Shown here: piece by piece, positions 13,150-26,361 of the stretch
Position numbering within the stretch: position 1 is the stretch's first letter
How the letters are laid out: every line of letters begins with the position of its first letter
Assembly: GCF_025698545.1 (NCBI RefSeq)
Contig: NC_068571.1
Coordinates: 41,015,733 to 41,079,732 of the forward strand
DNA length: 64,000 bases
Reading direction: 5' to 3'
Source: Gossypium raimondii
Taxonomy: Eukaryota; Streptophyta; Magnoliopsida; Malvales; Malvaceae
Program-made: the position numbers and the translations under genes
The notes under the pieces: model-generated
Databases searched by the model: none
The model's input: only the letters and a program-made list of their open reading frames with translations
What the model was told of the DNA's origin: nothing

Positions 13150-14200
13150 AATAAAATAAATCAATCATAGCAAATAAATAAATAAATAAATAAATAAACT
13201 AAAGTATAAAAAAAAGAACACAAATAAATACCTAAATGAACATAAAAAACAATAAAGGAAAATAGATAAAAATTATGAAATATGGACATGTAAATAAATA
13301 AATAAATGAAGAAAATAAATAAAAGATATATATATATATATATATGAATATAGATATAAATTAAAATATGTAGGTATACGTGAATTACAAAATATTTATA
13401 AAATATATATAAAATATATTTTAAAATATAAAGGATAAATAAATATGTATATATATAAAATGTGTTCATATATATGTAGGTACATGAAATTATGAAATAT
13501 GAAAATAATGAAATACATGTAAAAAGTAGGTGCATATGTATATATTTACAAAGGTTAAAATATGTACATGTATATTATGAAAAAGGTATGCGTAAATTTT
13601 ATAAAACATAAGAATATATGCACGTATAAGAAAATATATACGTATGTGAATTAAAAAATAAAGTAAGATAAAAATAACATAAATATATATATAATATACA
13701 TATTTTAATATATATAAAACATATATGCATGAGTATGTATATACACATTCATGAGAAAAGGTATAAATATACATATAGATATAAAAAATGAGTACTCATA
13801 TATATTAAATAAGTTAGAAAATATATGTACATAAAGGGACTATATATATGTATATACATAAAATTATGAAAATATAAAAATATATAAGTATATATTTTAA
13901 AATTACCATATAAAATATATATATGTATATATATATAAGTAAGCATATTCATTCATATGTACGTATGTAAATTAAAATATGAAAAGTATATACATATAGG
14001 TATATATATATGAATCATAAAATATAAAATACATATTTTAAAAAATGAAGGATATGTAAATATATATATATATGAAAATAAAATACATATATAAATATGT
14101 ATATGGATATGTACAAAATTATACAATATACATAAAAAGTAGGTATGTATATAAGTATATATAAAAATATAAAAAAAATACACTTCTATATATATATAAA
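13150..14200. repeat. AT-rich, ATATG/TATA-rich low-complexity tract
   Basis: About 1 kb of TATATA, ATATGTA and AAATAAATA runs. Minus-strand open frames here encode only Tyr/Ile/Phe/His-rich low-complexity peptides and are not genes. The tract lies within the U3 part of the solo LTR, upstream of its TATA box. Confidence 0.85.
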
Positions 14201-14596
14201 AGCAATAATAGTAATAATAATAATAATAATAAAATTACTAAAACATGGACTAAATCGAAATAAAAACGAAAGTATTGGGCGAAATCGAAATAAAAAAATA
14301 AGAAGGACTAAATTACGACGCGCGCTGAACAGGCGAGGGCTAAATAAGAAAATATCCCCATTATTGGGACACATGTCGCTTTAGTGAACGCGAGACTAAC
14401 TTGAAAATATTAAAAATAATTAGGGCGAAATTTGTAAAATATAAATAGTGCAAACTGACCTAGATTGAAACACCCCAAAAGGCGGAAGGACCAAATGGGT
14501 AAATAACCCAATCGTCCTAAACGCGCGGACCCTCAGGTCGGGTCGGGTCAACGCGCGGATCCCCCCTTTTACCAAAACGACGCCGTTTCATTTGGG

Positions 14597-14604
14597 TATT
14601 TAAA
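14597..14604 (+). promoter_or_regulatory. TATA-like box of the solo LTR
   Basis: TATTTAAA, preceded by GACGCCGTTT, with a GC-richer leader downstream. Its position towards the end of the LTR fits a U3/R boundary. Confidence 0.5.
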
Positions 14605-15396
14605 CCCATTTTTCTCAAAAAAAAAACAACATTTCAGACATCCCTAAAAAATATCAAAAAAGAACCCTTCTCTTCCTCTCAAAAGGTTCGGCCTTTGGGG
14701 TTCTAAGGCCCTTGTGCCGCCGCTTGGCTCGTCACACCGCCACTGCCTCCGACGGCCGACGAAGCGCCAGATCGGCGTTCGAAGCCCTACCCCGGTGAGC
14801 TTTTCCCGTTTTTTTCTCTTTATATTTTCGTTAAATAAAAATAAAAAATAAAAACAGTGATAAAAATAAAAACGGAAGATTGAAATCAGAAACCAAACTT
14901 GAAAATCACCTTGGAGAAATCTTTTTTTATTGTATTGTTGATATTTGTTCTTCTTTTTTTGTTACAATCCTCGAAAAACAAAAAGAACCCCCCTTTTTTT
15001 TACAACCTCTTTCGGCTTTATAACCGAAAATAAAAATAGAAAAATATTTGCTCCTCTTTTGTGTTGCCTGTTTCTTTGCGTGTTTGCTCTGTTTTGCAGG
15101 TGAGCAGTTGGGTGACGGGACGTGCGCGGCGCAAGTGGCAGAGCAGGTGGACGAAGGCCCTAGGTGCGGCACACCTAGGGTTGTTGCTGTTTCTTTTTCT
15201 TTTCTGCAAATGGGCTAGGGTTAGGTAGATTGGGTTTGGGCTTGTTGGGCTATTTGTTTTGGGTTTGTTAATAGTTTGGTTTGTATTGGTTTTGATGGGT
15301 TTTGGGATGGTGTTGTAGTGGGTTTGGTATTTGGGCCCATTATTTGTGTTTGCTGTTTGTTGTTTGGGCCGGGCGAAATTGGGCTTCTACATTAAA

Positions 15397-17400
15397 CATA
15401 GGTAATATAAGGTGTAAGACCATAGTTGGACTATGGCAACCCAGATGCTCCGCCGGAACGGTAAACACAAGGTTATATTATGTAAGACCATAGCTAAAAG
15501 ATGTTATGGCATCAAGTAATGATTTGACGATAGAATGAATAAGACCATAGATGAAAAAAGTTATGGCAACAAGTAATGATTTGACAGTAGAATGAGTAAG
15601 ACTATAGCTAAAAGACGGTATGACATCAAAGATAGTCCGATGAGACATTAAACATGGAATAGTCCGACGGGACATTAAACACGGTTAGTCCACTGAGATA
15701 GTAAACAAGAGGATTAAGAACGTGATCTGTCGCAATTCGTTGTAGTAGATTAAACCATTTTTCGTACTTAAGAAGCTTGTATAAAAGCAATTTAGTTATG
15801 TGTTTACTTAGTTTTCATTTTTAGTTCATAGATAATAAAAAATGTAATTTGAGTCATTTATATGACCTTAGGGGCCAAAGTAGGCCTAAAGGTAGGCTAA
15901 CGTATTTAGTAAGTGTACAGGAAACCATTCGGAGGCATAAGAACACGAGACTGGCCGCAATGTTACAACATAGTAAACAAAGCACTCAAAAGGAGCAAAC
16001 TGCCTTCAATGTCGCGACATAGCCAGAGGATGTCGTGACATAGCCCTGTTATCAAGCATTTACTCGCAAACTGCCATCAGTGTCGCGACACAGGCCAGAG
16101 GGTGTCGTGACACCGGCGTGACGAGGTGAATTAATGAACCAAGAGAATTTTGGTTTGTACAACAAACTTTAATGCAAAAACATTAATCGAATTAGGTGAA
16201 TGGACGATGGCCAACCCTAGGCCTATAAATTGACAGCTTTAAACACTTGATAGACGATTTTTATTCAAGTTTTAGTTTATGGCCTTCAGTTAGTTTTATT
16301 TTCAGTTCTCTTTAGTTTATTTTGTACTTAGGTTTCTTTTCATATTGTAATTTTATATTATTTTTTATTTCGTTCTTTACGAAACTCGATTTGTAGAACA
16401 ATCAGCTCTTCGTGGATTATCGTTCGTGTTATTATTAATATATCAGGATTCTTCTTAAACTATTTTCTTGATCTATTCTTTATGTTTATCGTTTTAATTA
16501 ATTTTGTGATATATATTAGATCCTTGAGGAACTAATCCGTTAACGGGAGATTAATGAGTGAATGTGGGAGTGATTAACTTTTATGTAAGGTTTCTTAGCG
16601 AATCAACTGGTTGAGACAAAAAGAACTTAAAACCCTAAGATTGACGACCCTAAGAAGTCATATAGGCGAGAATGAACCCAAAATTGGTATTGCCTGTCCG
16701 TGAGCACCTTACCCCAATCCGGTCTTGACTGTGAGGTCGAGAGATAAGTAGTTCTTGCCTACTCATTAAGTTAGTGGAAAATCGAGAGATCCTGCTAGGT
16801 TAATGACTAGTTATTGGATAGAACTCGAAATAGGATTTAGTTATGACCACCGGAGCGAGTTAGTCTTCTGTCCTAAGAATTGATAAAATCTGCAAATTGT
16901 TTTCCCTTATTCGTTTTTATGCATTTTAATTATTTTTATAAAATATGACTTTTCGTCACCTTAGGATTCATCGTAATATAGTTTAATTAAATTACTAATT
17001 AGACATGTTAACATAAAAGTTAGAATTACAACTTGTTAATAAAATATAATTTTTCGTCACTTTCGTTATATAAATCTGTATTACAATTTGACTCGTATAC
17101 TTGTGAAAACTGCCTAACGATTATATTTGGTTACAGGATTTAAACTCTAGACGTTAGTATGTTTGGAGACAGTTAGGAGGTAAGACTATAGTTCAGCTAT
17201 AGCAACAAATAGAGTTCGTCAGGACATTAAACATGGGATACTTGCGAAGACAATAGCTCGACTATGACAGTATGGAGAGAGAAGAAGTGAAAGTCCACTG
17301 AGACAATAAACACGGAAGAGAATTTAGAACAGAGATCATAAGACAACCCACGCACTTACCAACTATAGCAACTAATGACTTGTAGCCTCTTTACTTTTCC
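15397..17400 (+). repeat. Degraded Ty3/gypsy-type LTR, right part, with a second inserted repeat
   Basis: 15397-15720 and 17160-17400 continue the AAGACCATAG...GACATTAAACA phrases seen before the nested solo LTR. In between, about 15850-17150 is a different repeat with a GTCGCGACA/GTCGTGACA motif cluster (16005-16115) and a conserved-looking tract at 16690-16890. The exact ends of this inner repeat could not be set. No ORF of note is present. Confidence 0.5.
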
Positions 17401-19340
17401 ATCTATCATATAATGTTATGAGAGGATATCGTTTACCCTTTATTGGGTTATGAAGTCTACTATTGTAAGTGAAGTTATGTCATATGAAAGCCATATACCC
17501 AACATGCCAGCTTTCATCTCTATTACCAATTGAACTCAAACTTTTAATACATTAAAGTATACGAGCCACACACATATAGCCCGTCACTTACTTAGGATTG
17601 AGGTAAGCCACACTATGATTATCACAAGTGAATAAATCCATAAACAGATCTAAAATTCATTCTACTTAGGTCATGCCCGATGTGTTGTCAATCCAAACAA
17701 TGACATCTATGTATCTATCTTTTGGGAGTTAAATGTTTTGATACCCGAGATAATGTATTCCCCTAATTGGACTTGATAGACGGTATAATAGTCTTTTAAT
17801 CAACTTGCTCAATTTCGATTAGACTATGGATCATTTAGATTATCTACTAATATAAGTTTTCTTCTCACATTATGTTCCAACTACAGAATGCAACCTAATA
17901 TTAGTTAAACGTTAGATAATCAATGAGATAATATTTGCTTGCATACTGTTAAGGACATTTTACAAAAGATATTAATGAAAGTAAAGGAATTTTATTAAAC
18001 CAAGTTGTTCAAAAAATTACAAGTACATTTGACGATATCATTACACTAAGAGCATTAGATCTCAACAATTTTGCCTTTGCTTAGGGACATTTAGAGACTC
18101 CACTGCATGACTTGTAATGATTAATTTCTACATTTCTAAGCATGTGTCTCGAGATAAGGTGAATAGGTCTTGAGACCTTAAGAACATTTTCATGTAATTC
18201 ATGCATTCTAGATACATGTCTCGAGACATAAGACACAAAATCTCGAGACATAAGGATCAAGTCTCGAGACATTATTTCACTACATTGAAACATAGCTTTC
18301 ATTTTACTAATTTAACCCATGATTCATAGCTAGGCATCATGTTTAACTGTCTTTAACCTTGATTTATTATATGTTGATTTAACATCTTTGAAATTAATAC
18401 AAATTTTAATATTTTCCCATCGTTATCAACATTTTGTTGTTTTGCAAGAAAAGATATTTAAGGTTTCAAGCTTAGATGTAATGTGAATTATAAAGTTAAT
18501 ATTTGTGTGAACAAACCGTGTTATAGCTGACAAGCATTATCAATAGTTTATAGAGTAAAGTAGTTAAAAATAAAAGGTAGATGCATCCTAGTAAAGATAA
18601 AAGGATTTGTCACTGATACGCTGATTTCACGAATGAAATCAAAGAAAGTCACAAGATTTATTTTATACTAAATGTACACAGAAAGACTAAAGGCACTTTC
18701 CATTCACAACGAATAAAGCAAAATTTTCGAAGTTTAGTTTCAATAGGTCGTATGTAACATAAAGTAAAATGGCCGGGGAGTGATTAAAGGGTCACATAGG
18801 CTAAACTCTAAGTTAACTTGTTAGAATGAAGTACACAAATATAAAGAAATCATTTTAACAGCTTTTGGAAGATTGAAGGATCTCATTGTTGATGATGGTA
18901 GTGGAAAATGAGGTGGGTGAAATGATGATGCAGTGAACAATGGGCATAATCCAAAACACTAAGAAAAAGCTTTCTCTTCGAATATGTACTTGCACCCAAT
19001 AAAAGTATTGCAAGATTGACCAGCCTTCCCCAGTGGATCAAAACCCCTCTCAATATTTTTCTATTTAGCTAATAAAACAAGTAGCCATCTGGCGACTGTT
19101 TTTATTAAATGTTTTTTTAACTCTTTTTCTTTTTGCAATGCTCGAATCAATTAGTCATTGCCGAATGTTTGGTTTAACACATTTTTTCAAGCAGTCATTC
19201 CACAAAGGTTGAAGGTATTATTAAGCTATATTGATATCCGCATGCTTTGCCTGCCTATGTTTAAAACGCCGGCCTATCAACTTTCAACTTTGAACCTAAA
19301 TCGTGATTTCAAATTTTCAAGTATTAAAAGATAGAAAATA
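17401..19340. other. Non-coding region with a TCTCGAGACAT motif cluster
   Basis: No gene is seen. 17400-18350 looks like old retroelement sequence and includes several near-copies of the palindromic TCTCGAGA motif (18144-18273). 18350-19340 has no recognisable feature. Confidence 0.4.
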
Positions 19341-20887
19341 GGATAAACTATTAAAATGGTTATTTTTATTTGTCCCAACTTACATTTTAGTTATTTATAT
19401 TTGAGACGTTGCTTTTTAGTCATTGCGCATTAATTGTCGTTAATAGTATAATGTTAAGCTGACGTAACACGTTAAATCATCATTTCAAGTGAAAATTTTA
19501 GGTTAAATCATACAATTGATCCCTACATTTTTTTCGTTTTGAGCAATTTAATTTTTTTTATTTTATGTTCTTTGAACTTTCCTTCTTCTTTTTTTATTTT
19601 CCATTCTCTTCTTCTTCTCCATTTCTTTTAACATAGTCTTTTTAATGGTTTCCATTTGTTAAAATTAGTCCTTATACTTTTATTCTTTTAACAATTTAAT
19701 TTTTTCCTTTTTTCTTTATTTTCCTTTTCTTCTTCCCTTTATTTTCTCTCTTCTCGGATTCTTCATTGCGAAACATAATCTTTGCCCACCAAATAAACCA
19801 AGTCTTTGTTTCTTTCACATAATTCTAAATTGAATTTCACTGAAAACCAAATATCAATCATTCTTAATCAAATCTCGATTTGAATATAACGTAATTTTGA
19901 AACTAAAATTGGATCTAACTAATCAATATAAAAAATCATATCCTTAACCAAATCTAAACATAAATTGAATTCTTTATATTCAAAACAATTTTTTTTTGTT
20001 CCCAAACTTTTACAGAATCGTGTAGATTATTCCTTTCCTTTTCTTTTATTTTCTGACGAATAAAATTAACCAAACGATAAAATTGATCTAAACCTTCTTG
20101 GATATTCCCAAACAAGTTTGATTAGAAGCCGAGCATGAATGAACCGAAGAGAGAAAGGGAGCATGGAACCAAACTGATTTGGCTAAAAATGAGAATGTAG
20201 AGCTCGTTTAAAAATCCGTGAAACAACATAGTTTTGAGAGGGCGAGAATATTGTAGGTAAGATAGATAAGGTGGTCATGGGGGTTGGTTAGGAGGTTAAG
20301 AGAACAAGCTCGGGAAACTTTGTTGAGGGTAGACTGTAATAAGTCACGACTGGCAAGGTCTTCGAGTGAGGTGAGCTTGTGGGCTAGGTCGTTGAGAGAT
20401 CCAAATTGATTCGTTAAAGCAATGATGGACGATGAGGGTTTGTAATTGTGGGGTGAGAATATGTGAAGCAAGTTTTATTTTGGTTTCAACTTTTGATTTT
20501 TCTTTTTTCATAAACATAAAAAAAAGTTTTAACAAATGGAAAACATAGAAAAACTGCATTACAAGAGATGGAGAAGGGAGGAAAATAGAGGGAGAAGCAA
20601 AAAAGAATGGAAAATAAAGAAAAAAGAAAGAAAGTTAGAAAAACATAAAATAAAATAAAAAATTGCTCAAAACAAAAGAATATGGGGACCAATTGTCTAA
20701 TTTTTTGTTTGAAATGATGATTTAACATGCCACGTCAACTTACTGTTACACCGTTAAAGACATAATTAATGGCTCAGTGATTAAAATGTTACAACACGTT
20801 AACGTTAGTGATTAAAACATAACATTTCAAACATAATGACTAAAATGTAACTTGAAAAAAAAATGACTATTTTTGTAGTTTACCTTA
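19341..20887. mobile_element. Long-TIR MULE-like element (Pack-MULE candidate)
   Basis: The ends GGATAAACTA and TAGTTTACC form the outer part of a long inverted repeat. The arms (about 19341-19760 and 20471-20887) stay complementary for roughly 400 bp with small indels; the right arm has an extra TTAATCACTAACG-type block. GGTAAACTA-type ends are common in plant Mutator-like elements. Flanking TAGAAAATA and TTAAAAAATA could be a 9-10 bp target duplication with a mismatch. There is no transposase, so the element is non-autonomous. The centre contains a fragment resembling a host gene (see 20208-20471). Confidence 0.75.
20208..20471 (-). pseudogene. Captured gene fragment resembling TRAPPC12-like TPR protein
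   Basis: An 87-residue open frame on the minus strand lies in the middle of the long-TIR element. Phrases such as NQFGSLNDLAHKLTSLEDLA, NKVSRACSLNLL and LTYNILALSKL read like a normal conserved plant protein, not repeat noise. They are reminiscent of the N-terminal part of plant trafficking protein particle complex subunit 12-like proteins. This assignment is from memory and has not been searched. Only part of an exon is present, with no continuation in flanking frames, so it is a transduplicated fragment, not a gene. Confidence 0.45.
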
Positions 20888-23250
20888 AAAAATATTAAGT
20901 TAAATTTTGAGGATGAGTTCATCAACTAATTGATTTGGGCAGAATAATTTTATTTTATTTACTTAAAATTGATTTTTAAAAATAAAAATAAAACCTTTTA
21001 CGTTAACTCTATTTAAAAATTAAGTATAATTACAAAATTAACCCTTAATTTTTATATTTTATCCATTTGACCTCTAGTTTTTTTTCCCCGAACTAAATCA
21101 TTTAACCAGAGTTGACACCATCTCCGCAACTACCCTTTAATCAATTGCCTGTGCATTAGATAAAAATGGATATTATTATGCAAAACACATTTTTAGTTTG
21201 AGATATCTTCTGACAAATTAAAGAGTTGTTCTTTTACTTTGAAATACACTTTGAGTTATCTTATTTTATTTTCAAAATTTTAAGATATGATCGTTTTAGT
21301 AAAGACTACATGAGCAAAATGTTTTGGACATGATATTACAATGTGAATGACGAGTTTTAGGCTATGGCTTAGTTTTTAAATTGTATTGAGTTCAATTTTA
21401 AGACTTAATTTTGATTATGTATGAACCTAATAATATATTTATTAAGTCATATTTTTGGACTTATTTATTCCAATTTCTTTTACTATTTTAGAAATAATAA
21501 GAGTTTGATTAGGTCTAAATCTAATAGATTTATGTTACTTGCTTTACAAGATAATTGACTAAGTCTTAAAAATTTAATAGTTACTTAGGATTCCAAGTAG
21601 GATTTAGACATGCTTATACATCAGTTATATATTTGTAACTCCTTTTCGCTTAAATTTTGATTAATTCTTAAGTAAAATGTATTATATATATTAAGCTAGT
21701 TTACATGTTGTTTTAACTTAGATTTTATATAATTTTAGTAATTAGTGTTTTATGATTTTAATTAAGTTAATTTGAGCTTGAGGCGTGAGATCGAGAGCAA
21801 ATGAGAGTGTGAGGAAGAAGCAAAAAATGAGCAAAACGAAAGGTGCTACAAAAGACATAGAGGCCGCGGCTCCTCGCCCTACGTGGAATGCCCACCAACC
21901 CCCAATTTATGTCCTTTTGATCCCTTTCGATTCTTGACGTCCAAGCACGATTTGAAACCTTAACATATATTTGGAACATCTTTTGTTAGACATATACTTT
22001 GCAATCTCTTTTCGCCATCGTTGCTAAACTTTTTTTTTTTTTTTTTGTAGTTAAAGGAATTTTGAAATTTATTCTTTGATATTTGCGTAGCTTTTATTTT
22101 AATTACAACTATTCATGTTTGTTGAATATAAAGCTCATTTTTTATATTCATATAGAGCTCGTATTTGAGAGCTTAAAATATATTTCTTGCCAACTAAATT
22201 TTTTAAATCCATAATTGTTTATGTATTCTAATACTTGTGATGTGACCAATAGTATGGTTGTGTAGATTTAAATATTTTGATTATTCAATTTTATAAATGA
22301 CCATCATAAAATTATATTTTACTTTATTTTTTACTAATAAAATACGTTTTTCTTAGCAGAGTAGTTTTTATTTCAAATTTTCAAGATTGTTCTTCAAAAC
22401 TTCAAGTTAGGGATAAAAAATCATTATTGGTACAAGTTGATAAAAGGAAGGCAGGGTTTGACAGAGAAATGAATTGAAATGCAAATTATAACTCAAATGG
22501 GTGTTGTTTTTATGAACAGCTTTATTAATTTTTTAATTATTTTACTACAACTTATTTAACATTTACCCTTTAATTTAATACCCTAAGGTAAAGGTAGTAG
22601 GTGCTTTTTTGGGGATTTATTACTCTTTTGCTTATTAAGCATAACGGCATCGATGTCATTAAACATACACAATTAAAAAGGGGGAAACAAAACCGTATAG
22701 ACAAATAATACTTATATAGTCTAATTGTTCGAACAGGAAGTCAAAGTTTCCAATAATTCCTCTATTTGGTATTTTGACAAAAACCCTATAACAAATTGTT
22801 AGCTCTCAATCTAATCATGTCTAATATGTCTCTCTAAGAAGTAGAACCATGTTCCAACACACACTTCCCCTATCGACATTCATGCTTTGTTCATCACATT
22901 TTCAATCGAGATCTCAATTATACATTCAAAGAGATATATTAGATCAATATCATCAAAACAACAAAAACTCCTGTTAAATCAGAGCAAAACCATCGACCCT
23001 ATGCTTCCATTTGTTGCACTAAGTCTCCTCCTTTGGCAAAACATAATGCAACAGCCATCAACATTAGTCATCTCAGTTTGATACATTTACTACTACTTCT
23101 TCTCCCCTTGTTAGAAAAGATGTCAAAGGAGCTCCCCTCACTAAGATATCGAGTTAAAATTACTTTAAACTAGTTAATGATTAAGCTTCTTCTTCTTTTT
23201 CCATTTGACTGTAGTTTAGTCGCAGCTGCTTTTGAATTGCTAGTTATGTA
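20888..23250. other. AT-rich intergenic region
   Basis: No gene, tRNA or clear repeat structure is recognised. A poly-T run lies at about 22029-22047. Short open frames here have no recognisable motifs. Confidence 0.4.
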
Positions 23251-24885
23251 AGAATTTTAAGTCTTTATTATATTGTTCTGTATTGGAACTGAAAACAAAT
23301 ATAATTCTGATCAGAGAAGAAGATATAATAGCTCCTGTAGAGCATAATATTACTTGTCGATTGTGCTTTTATGATGTTCATGCTGCTTGTCATGTTAGGC
23401 TGCATGAGAGTGGAAAGCCTATCCTTGATTTGATTGTCCAACTGTGGAGCCTGCATCTCATATTATTGCCCTTTTATTACATAAAAGATAAGCTACCACT
23501 TTCAAGTATTTTAGGCTTGGAACAGCACTAATATCATCATGGTAGTGTTCTTCTCTAGATAAGAACATTTAGTTCAAATTTGATATAATTTTCGTATGAA
23601 TTATCTATAATCAAGGTAGATAACTCTGGATACTGCGTAGCGTTCGTGAGTGGGAACTATGTTAGATGCCAAATACCATTTGCTTTTTGAAGTTGAATGA
23701 GAGTATTGCCGTTGAGCTGGTCATGCATGTTGTAGAAAGTGGCATTACTGATGCTGTGGTAAAGTCGCATATGTTCAGTTAATTTTGTACTTATATGCAA
23801 TGCAGGATTGATATCCAATCAAATACAAGGCGCTTCCAGTCTCTTTTTCAGGTAAAACTTGTGAGAAAAATATCACCCTTCCTAATTCATCTTTATTATT
23901 ATTATTCGTTTTCGGAGAATCATATTTTTTCTTCTTATACGGAACAAGTACCTCATTGACGAGGGTGCATTGGAGCCGACGTGGTTAAATAAAATCCTTA
24001 TACAGGTCAGACATTTTGACCTTGTATTGAGTTCGCATGGGGGCACTTTATCTACCAAGTCGAATCTTGCTCTCACCGTATAACTTAAATATATTAAGGC
24101 CCAGCAAGATATTTACCTATTACTTTCTAGGTTCATATTTTTGTATGACTCGGGTTAGTTCTTTGATTTTGGAAAACAATTCATATTCTTTTTATGATGT
24201 GTTATTCCATGTAGTTCAAAAACTCGAAAGCTTCTTAAAGCAATGTTGGTCCAGCAGATATACTAGTTATTGAACTAGCTGACCAGGTAAATTTATTGGT
24301 TCATGATCAGCTAGTATGCATTTTAGATTTCGTTTATTCTTACCATACCTTTGCAACAATTGGCATACTCACATTTGGGAAAATTTTCATTTGTCAACTT
24401 CAAAAAGGTCTTTCTCAAACTAGGGTTCTCCAGGGTATTTCCGACGAATACTTTGTAAAAGAAAAAGAAAGCGTCGGTTTTGATATTCAGAAATAGTTTT
24501 TATCTGGAAGGGGAACAGCGTATAAACAGGAGTGAGGAAGGTTTCCATGACTTTTACTAATGATCTTCAGGTCACAAGGAAGCAACCCATACTCACTGCT
24601 GTTGAAGCACATAAATAAACAATCATAACTCTTGACCTTGCTTTTATGTTCTATAAAAAGATTATTAGATGTATTTTACCAATGAATCTATATTGCTATC
24701 ACCCATTATTTGTAATTTAATCATATTAAGTATGCATGTATCTTGGAGTGGCCTCTGTGTCAAACCAGTCATTGCGGAGGTTGGCATGGATGAATCTACT
24801 ATTAGGCCAGATGACCAGCAAGATCGAAAGAACCTGCTGCTTTGCATGGATAACAAACATTCACTTTCATTAACCGAATTCTAAA
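23250..24885 (+). other. Possible relic of an unrecognised gene
   Basis: Short exon-like pieces with protein-like composition are scattered here. The clearest, 23283-23531, contains VEHNITCRLCFYDVHAACH and ESGKPILDLIVQ. Others are a piece around 23690-23760 (SIAVELVMHVVESGITDAV) and one around 24755-24840 (PVIAEVGMDESTIRPDDQQD). Some are bordered by plausible AG or GT sites. No continuous frame joins them and I do not recognise the family. It could be a decayed gene or chance. Confidence 0.2.
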
Positions 24886-26361
24886 ACTTTAAAAAGAAAT
24901 AAAATAGGAATAATTGCTTTTTTAAATTGATGTCAGAACTCATGATCCATATAGACTAAAATGGTTTGCAGTCACTAACAATCCGTGAAAAACTAGACAA
25001 ATAGGAAATAAGAGAAACATCAGTGTTACCGACCTCATGATCCAAAGTATCAGAGCTAACTTCAAAGGCTATTTACTCATATGGAGACAGCAACCATAAG
25101 TAGAACCAATAGTCCGATACCATAGAAAATAAACATCATAGCATATTGTGGTTGCTCTTACCTGATATTAATTTTCCCAAACTTGAATCAGGGGAAGTAG
25201 TGGATGCTTCGTTGTTGAATTTATATCCATTTGCTGCAAGCAATAGCATAGAAGCTCATAGAATGACATAAAACACCAAGCAAGTTACCACCGCTTCAAT
25301 CTTAGCTCTCGACCGAACTATATATTCAGGCCCTAACACTAATGGATTATAACACCGTTCAAGATTTGTTCAAACCACACCCAGTAGCAAGAGATTTTTC
25401 TTCAAAAACCACTTTTGGGGGTTTGGCAGCATATTGCCCTGAGCCAACACCTTAGCAACCAAAGAGCATAAGAGCAGTGATGCAAATACCAGCTGACGCC
25501 ACAAAAGGAAAAGGAGGCATATGCTGAGACGGTGAGACCTCAATCACTTTCTACCAAATCTGAAGAAAGTGCAAACCTCAGAATCTTACTGTACATCAAC
25601 CGATCCCTATAACCGTTTCAGATTAAAAACAGGCTTCACAACAAGCTCCTATACGCCAATTGTACTAATCCTTCAAACAGTTTTTCTCCACCAAGAAATC
25701 AATAGGATGAACTGAAGCAGAGAGATTCTACAATAACTCACTACAATAAGCCACATCAACAGCCATGACAGATATTGGGGAAAGAATATCCCCTTCGCAA
25801 TAATATAACAGAGTGAAATAACCTAACCACCATAACAGACTATGTAGGAAAATCAATTGCATCACCAATAACACAAAGGATAAAATTCAGAACAGCAAAA
25901 AACGAATTCATAAGAGAAAGAACTTAAAGAAATCTACCTCACTAGTAGTCTCCCTGGTTTCACAATGCAGGAGCAACTAAAAAGGCAATGCAGCTCTGGG
26001 CAACAGCAAGATTCCTCCCACAGCATGCAGCCAAAGTTTCCTTTGCATATGGAAAACCGAGAGAAAAAGTTTCTGCTTTTGTACCAATTTTGAGCGATGA
26101 ATCATTTTCAATGGAACCAAAAGCATTGCATATTACAGAATGATAGCTTTCCACTAACCCACATTCTTTATACCCAAGTCAAAGGAATAATCACCAGTAA
26201 AAGCCCAAACTCCATAAATCAAGACGCTAATAGTTCTCTCCAAGACTAGTTCTTCTAAATAGTAAGATTTAGGTAGAGATACACAAAATAGTCGAGGATC
26301 AAGCACAAAATGTCCATAGTAGAAAATACTTAAAACCAACCAATAGAACATGGGAAATGCT
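24886..26361. other. Downstream flank of the ALY/REF gene
   Basis: The part nearest 26361 is the likely 3' UTR of the minus-strand ALY/REF gene. The rest has no recognisable coding sequence. A spliced 3' UTR is possible but cannot be shown here. Confidence 0.35.

Larger units (their letters stand above)
12396..15391 (+). mobile_element. Solo LTR, 2,996 bp, Ty3/gypsy type, with 5-bp target-site duplication
   Basis: The element begins TGTTGACACC and ends GGGCTTCTACA (TG...CA). It is flanked by TTAAA on both sides (12391-12395 and 15392-15396). No PBS, PPT, gag or pol is present between the ends, so this is a single LTR left by recombination. It contains a TATTTAAA promoter box, a three-copy minisatellite of about 110 bp and a kilobase of extreme AT-rich sequence. 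The opening, with its GGGAGTCGCCACC phrase, resembles long LTRs of Tat/Ogre-like elements; that family call is from memory of the motif only. It lies inside the older LTR region at 11264-17400. Confidence 0.88.

Noticed and set aside
13161-14183. Several overlapping minus-strand frames rich in Tyr, Ile and Phe
   Set aside because: Translations of ATATG/TATA low-complexity DNA inside the solo LTR.
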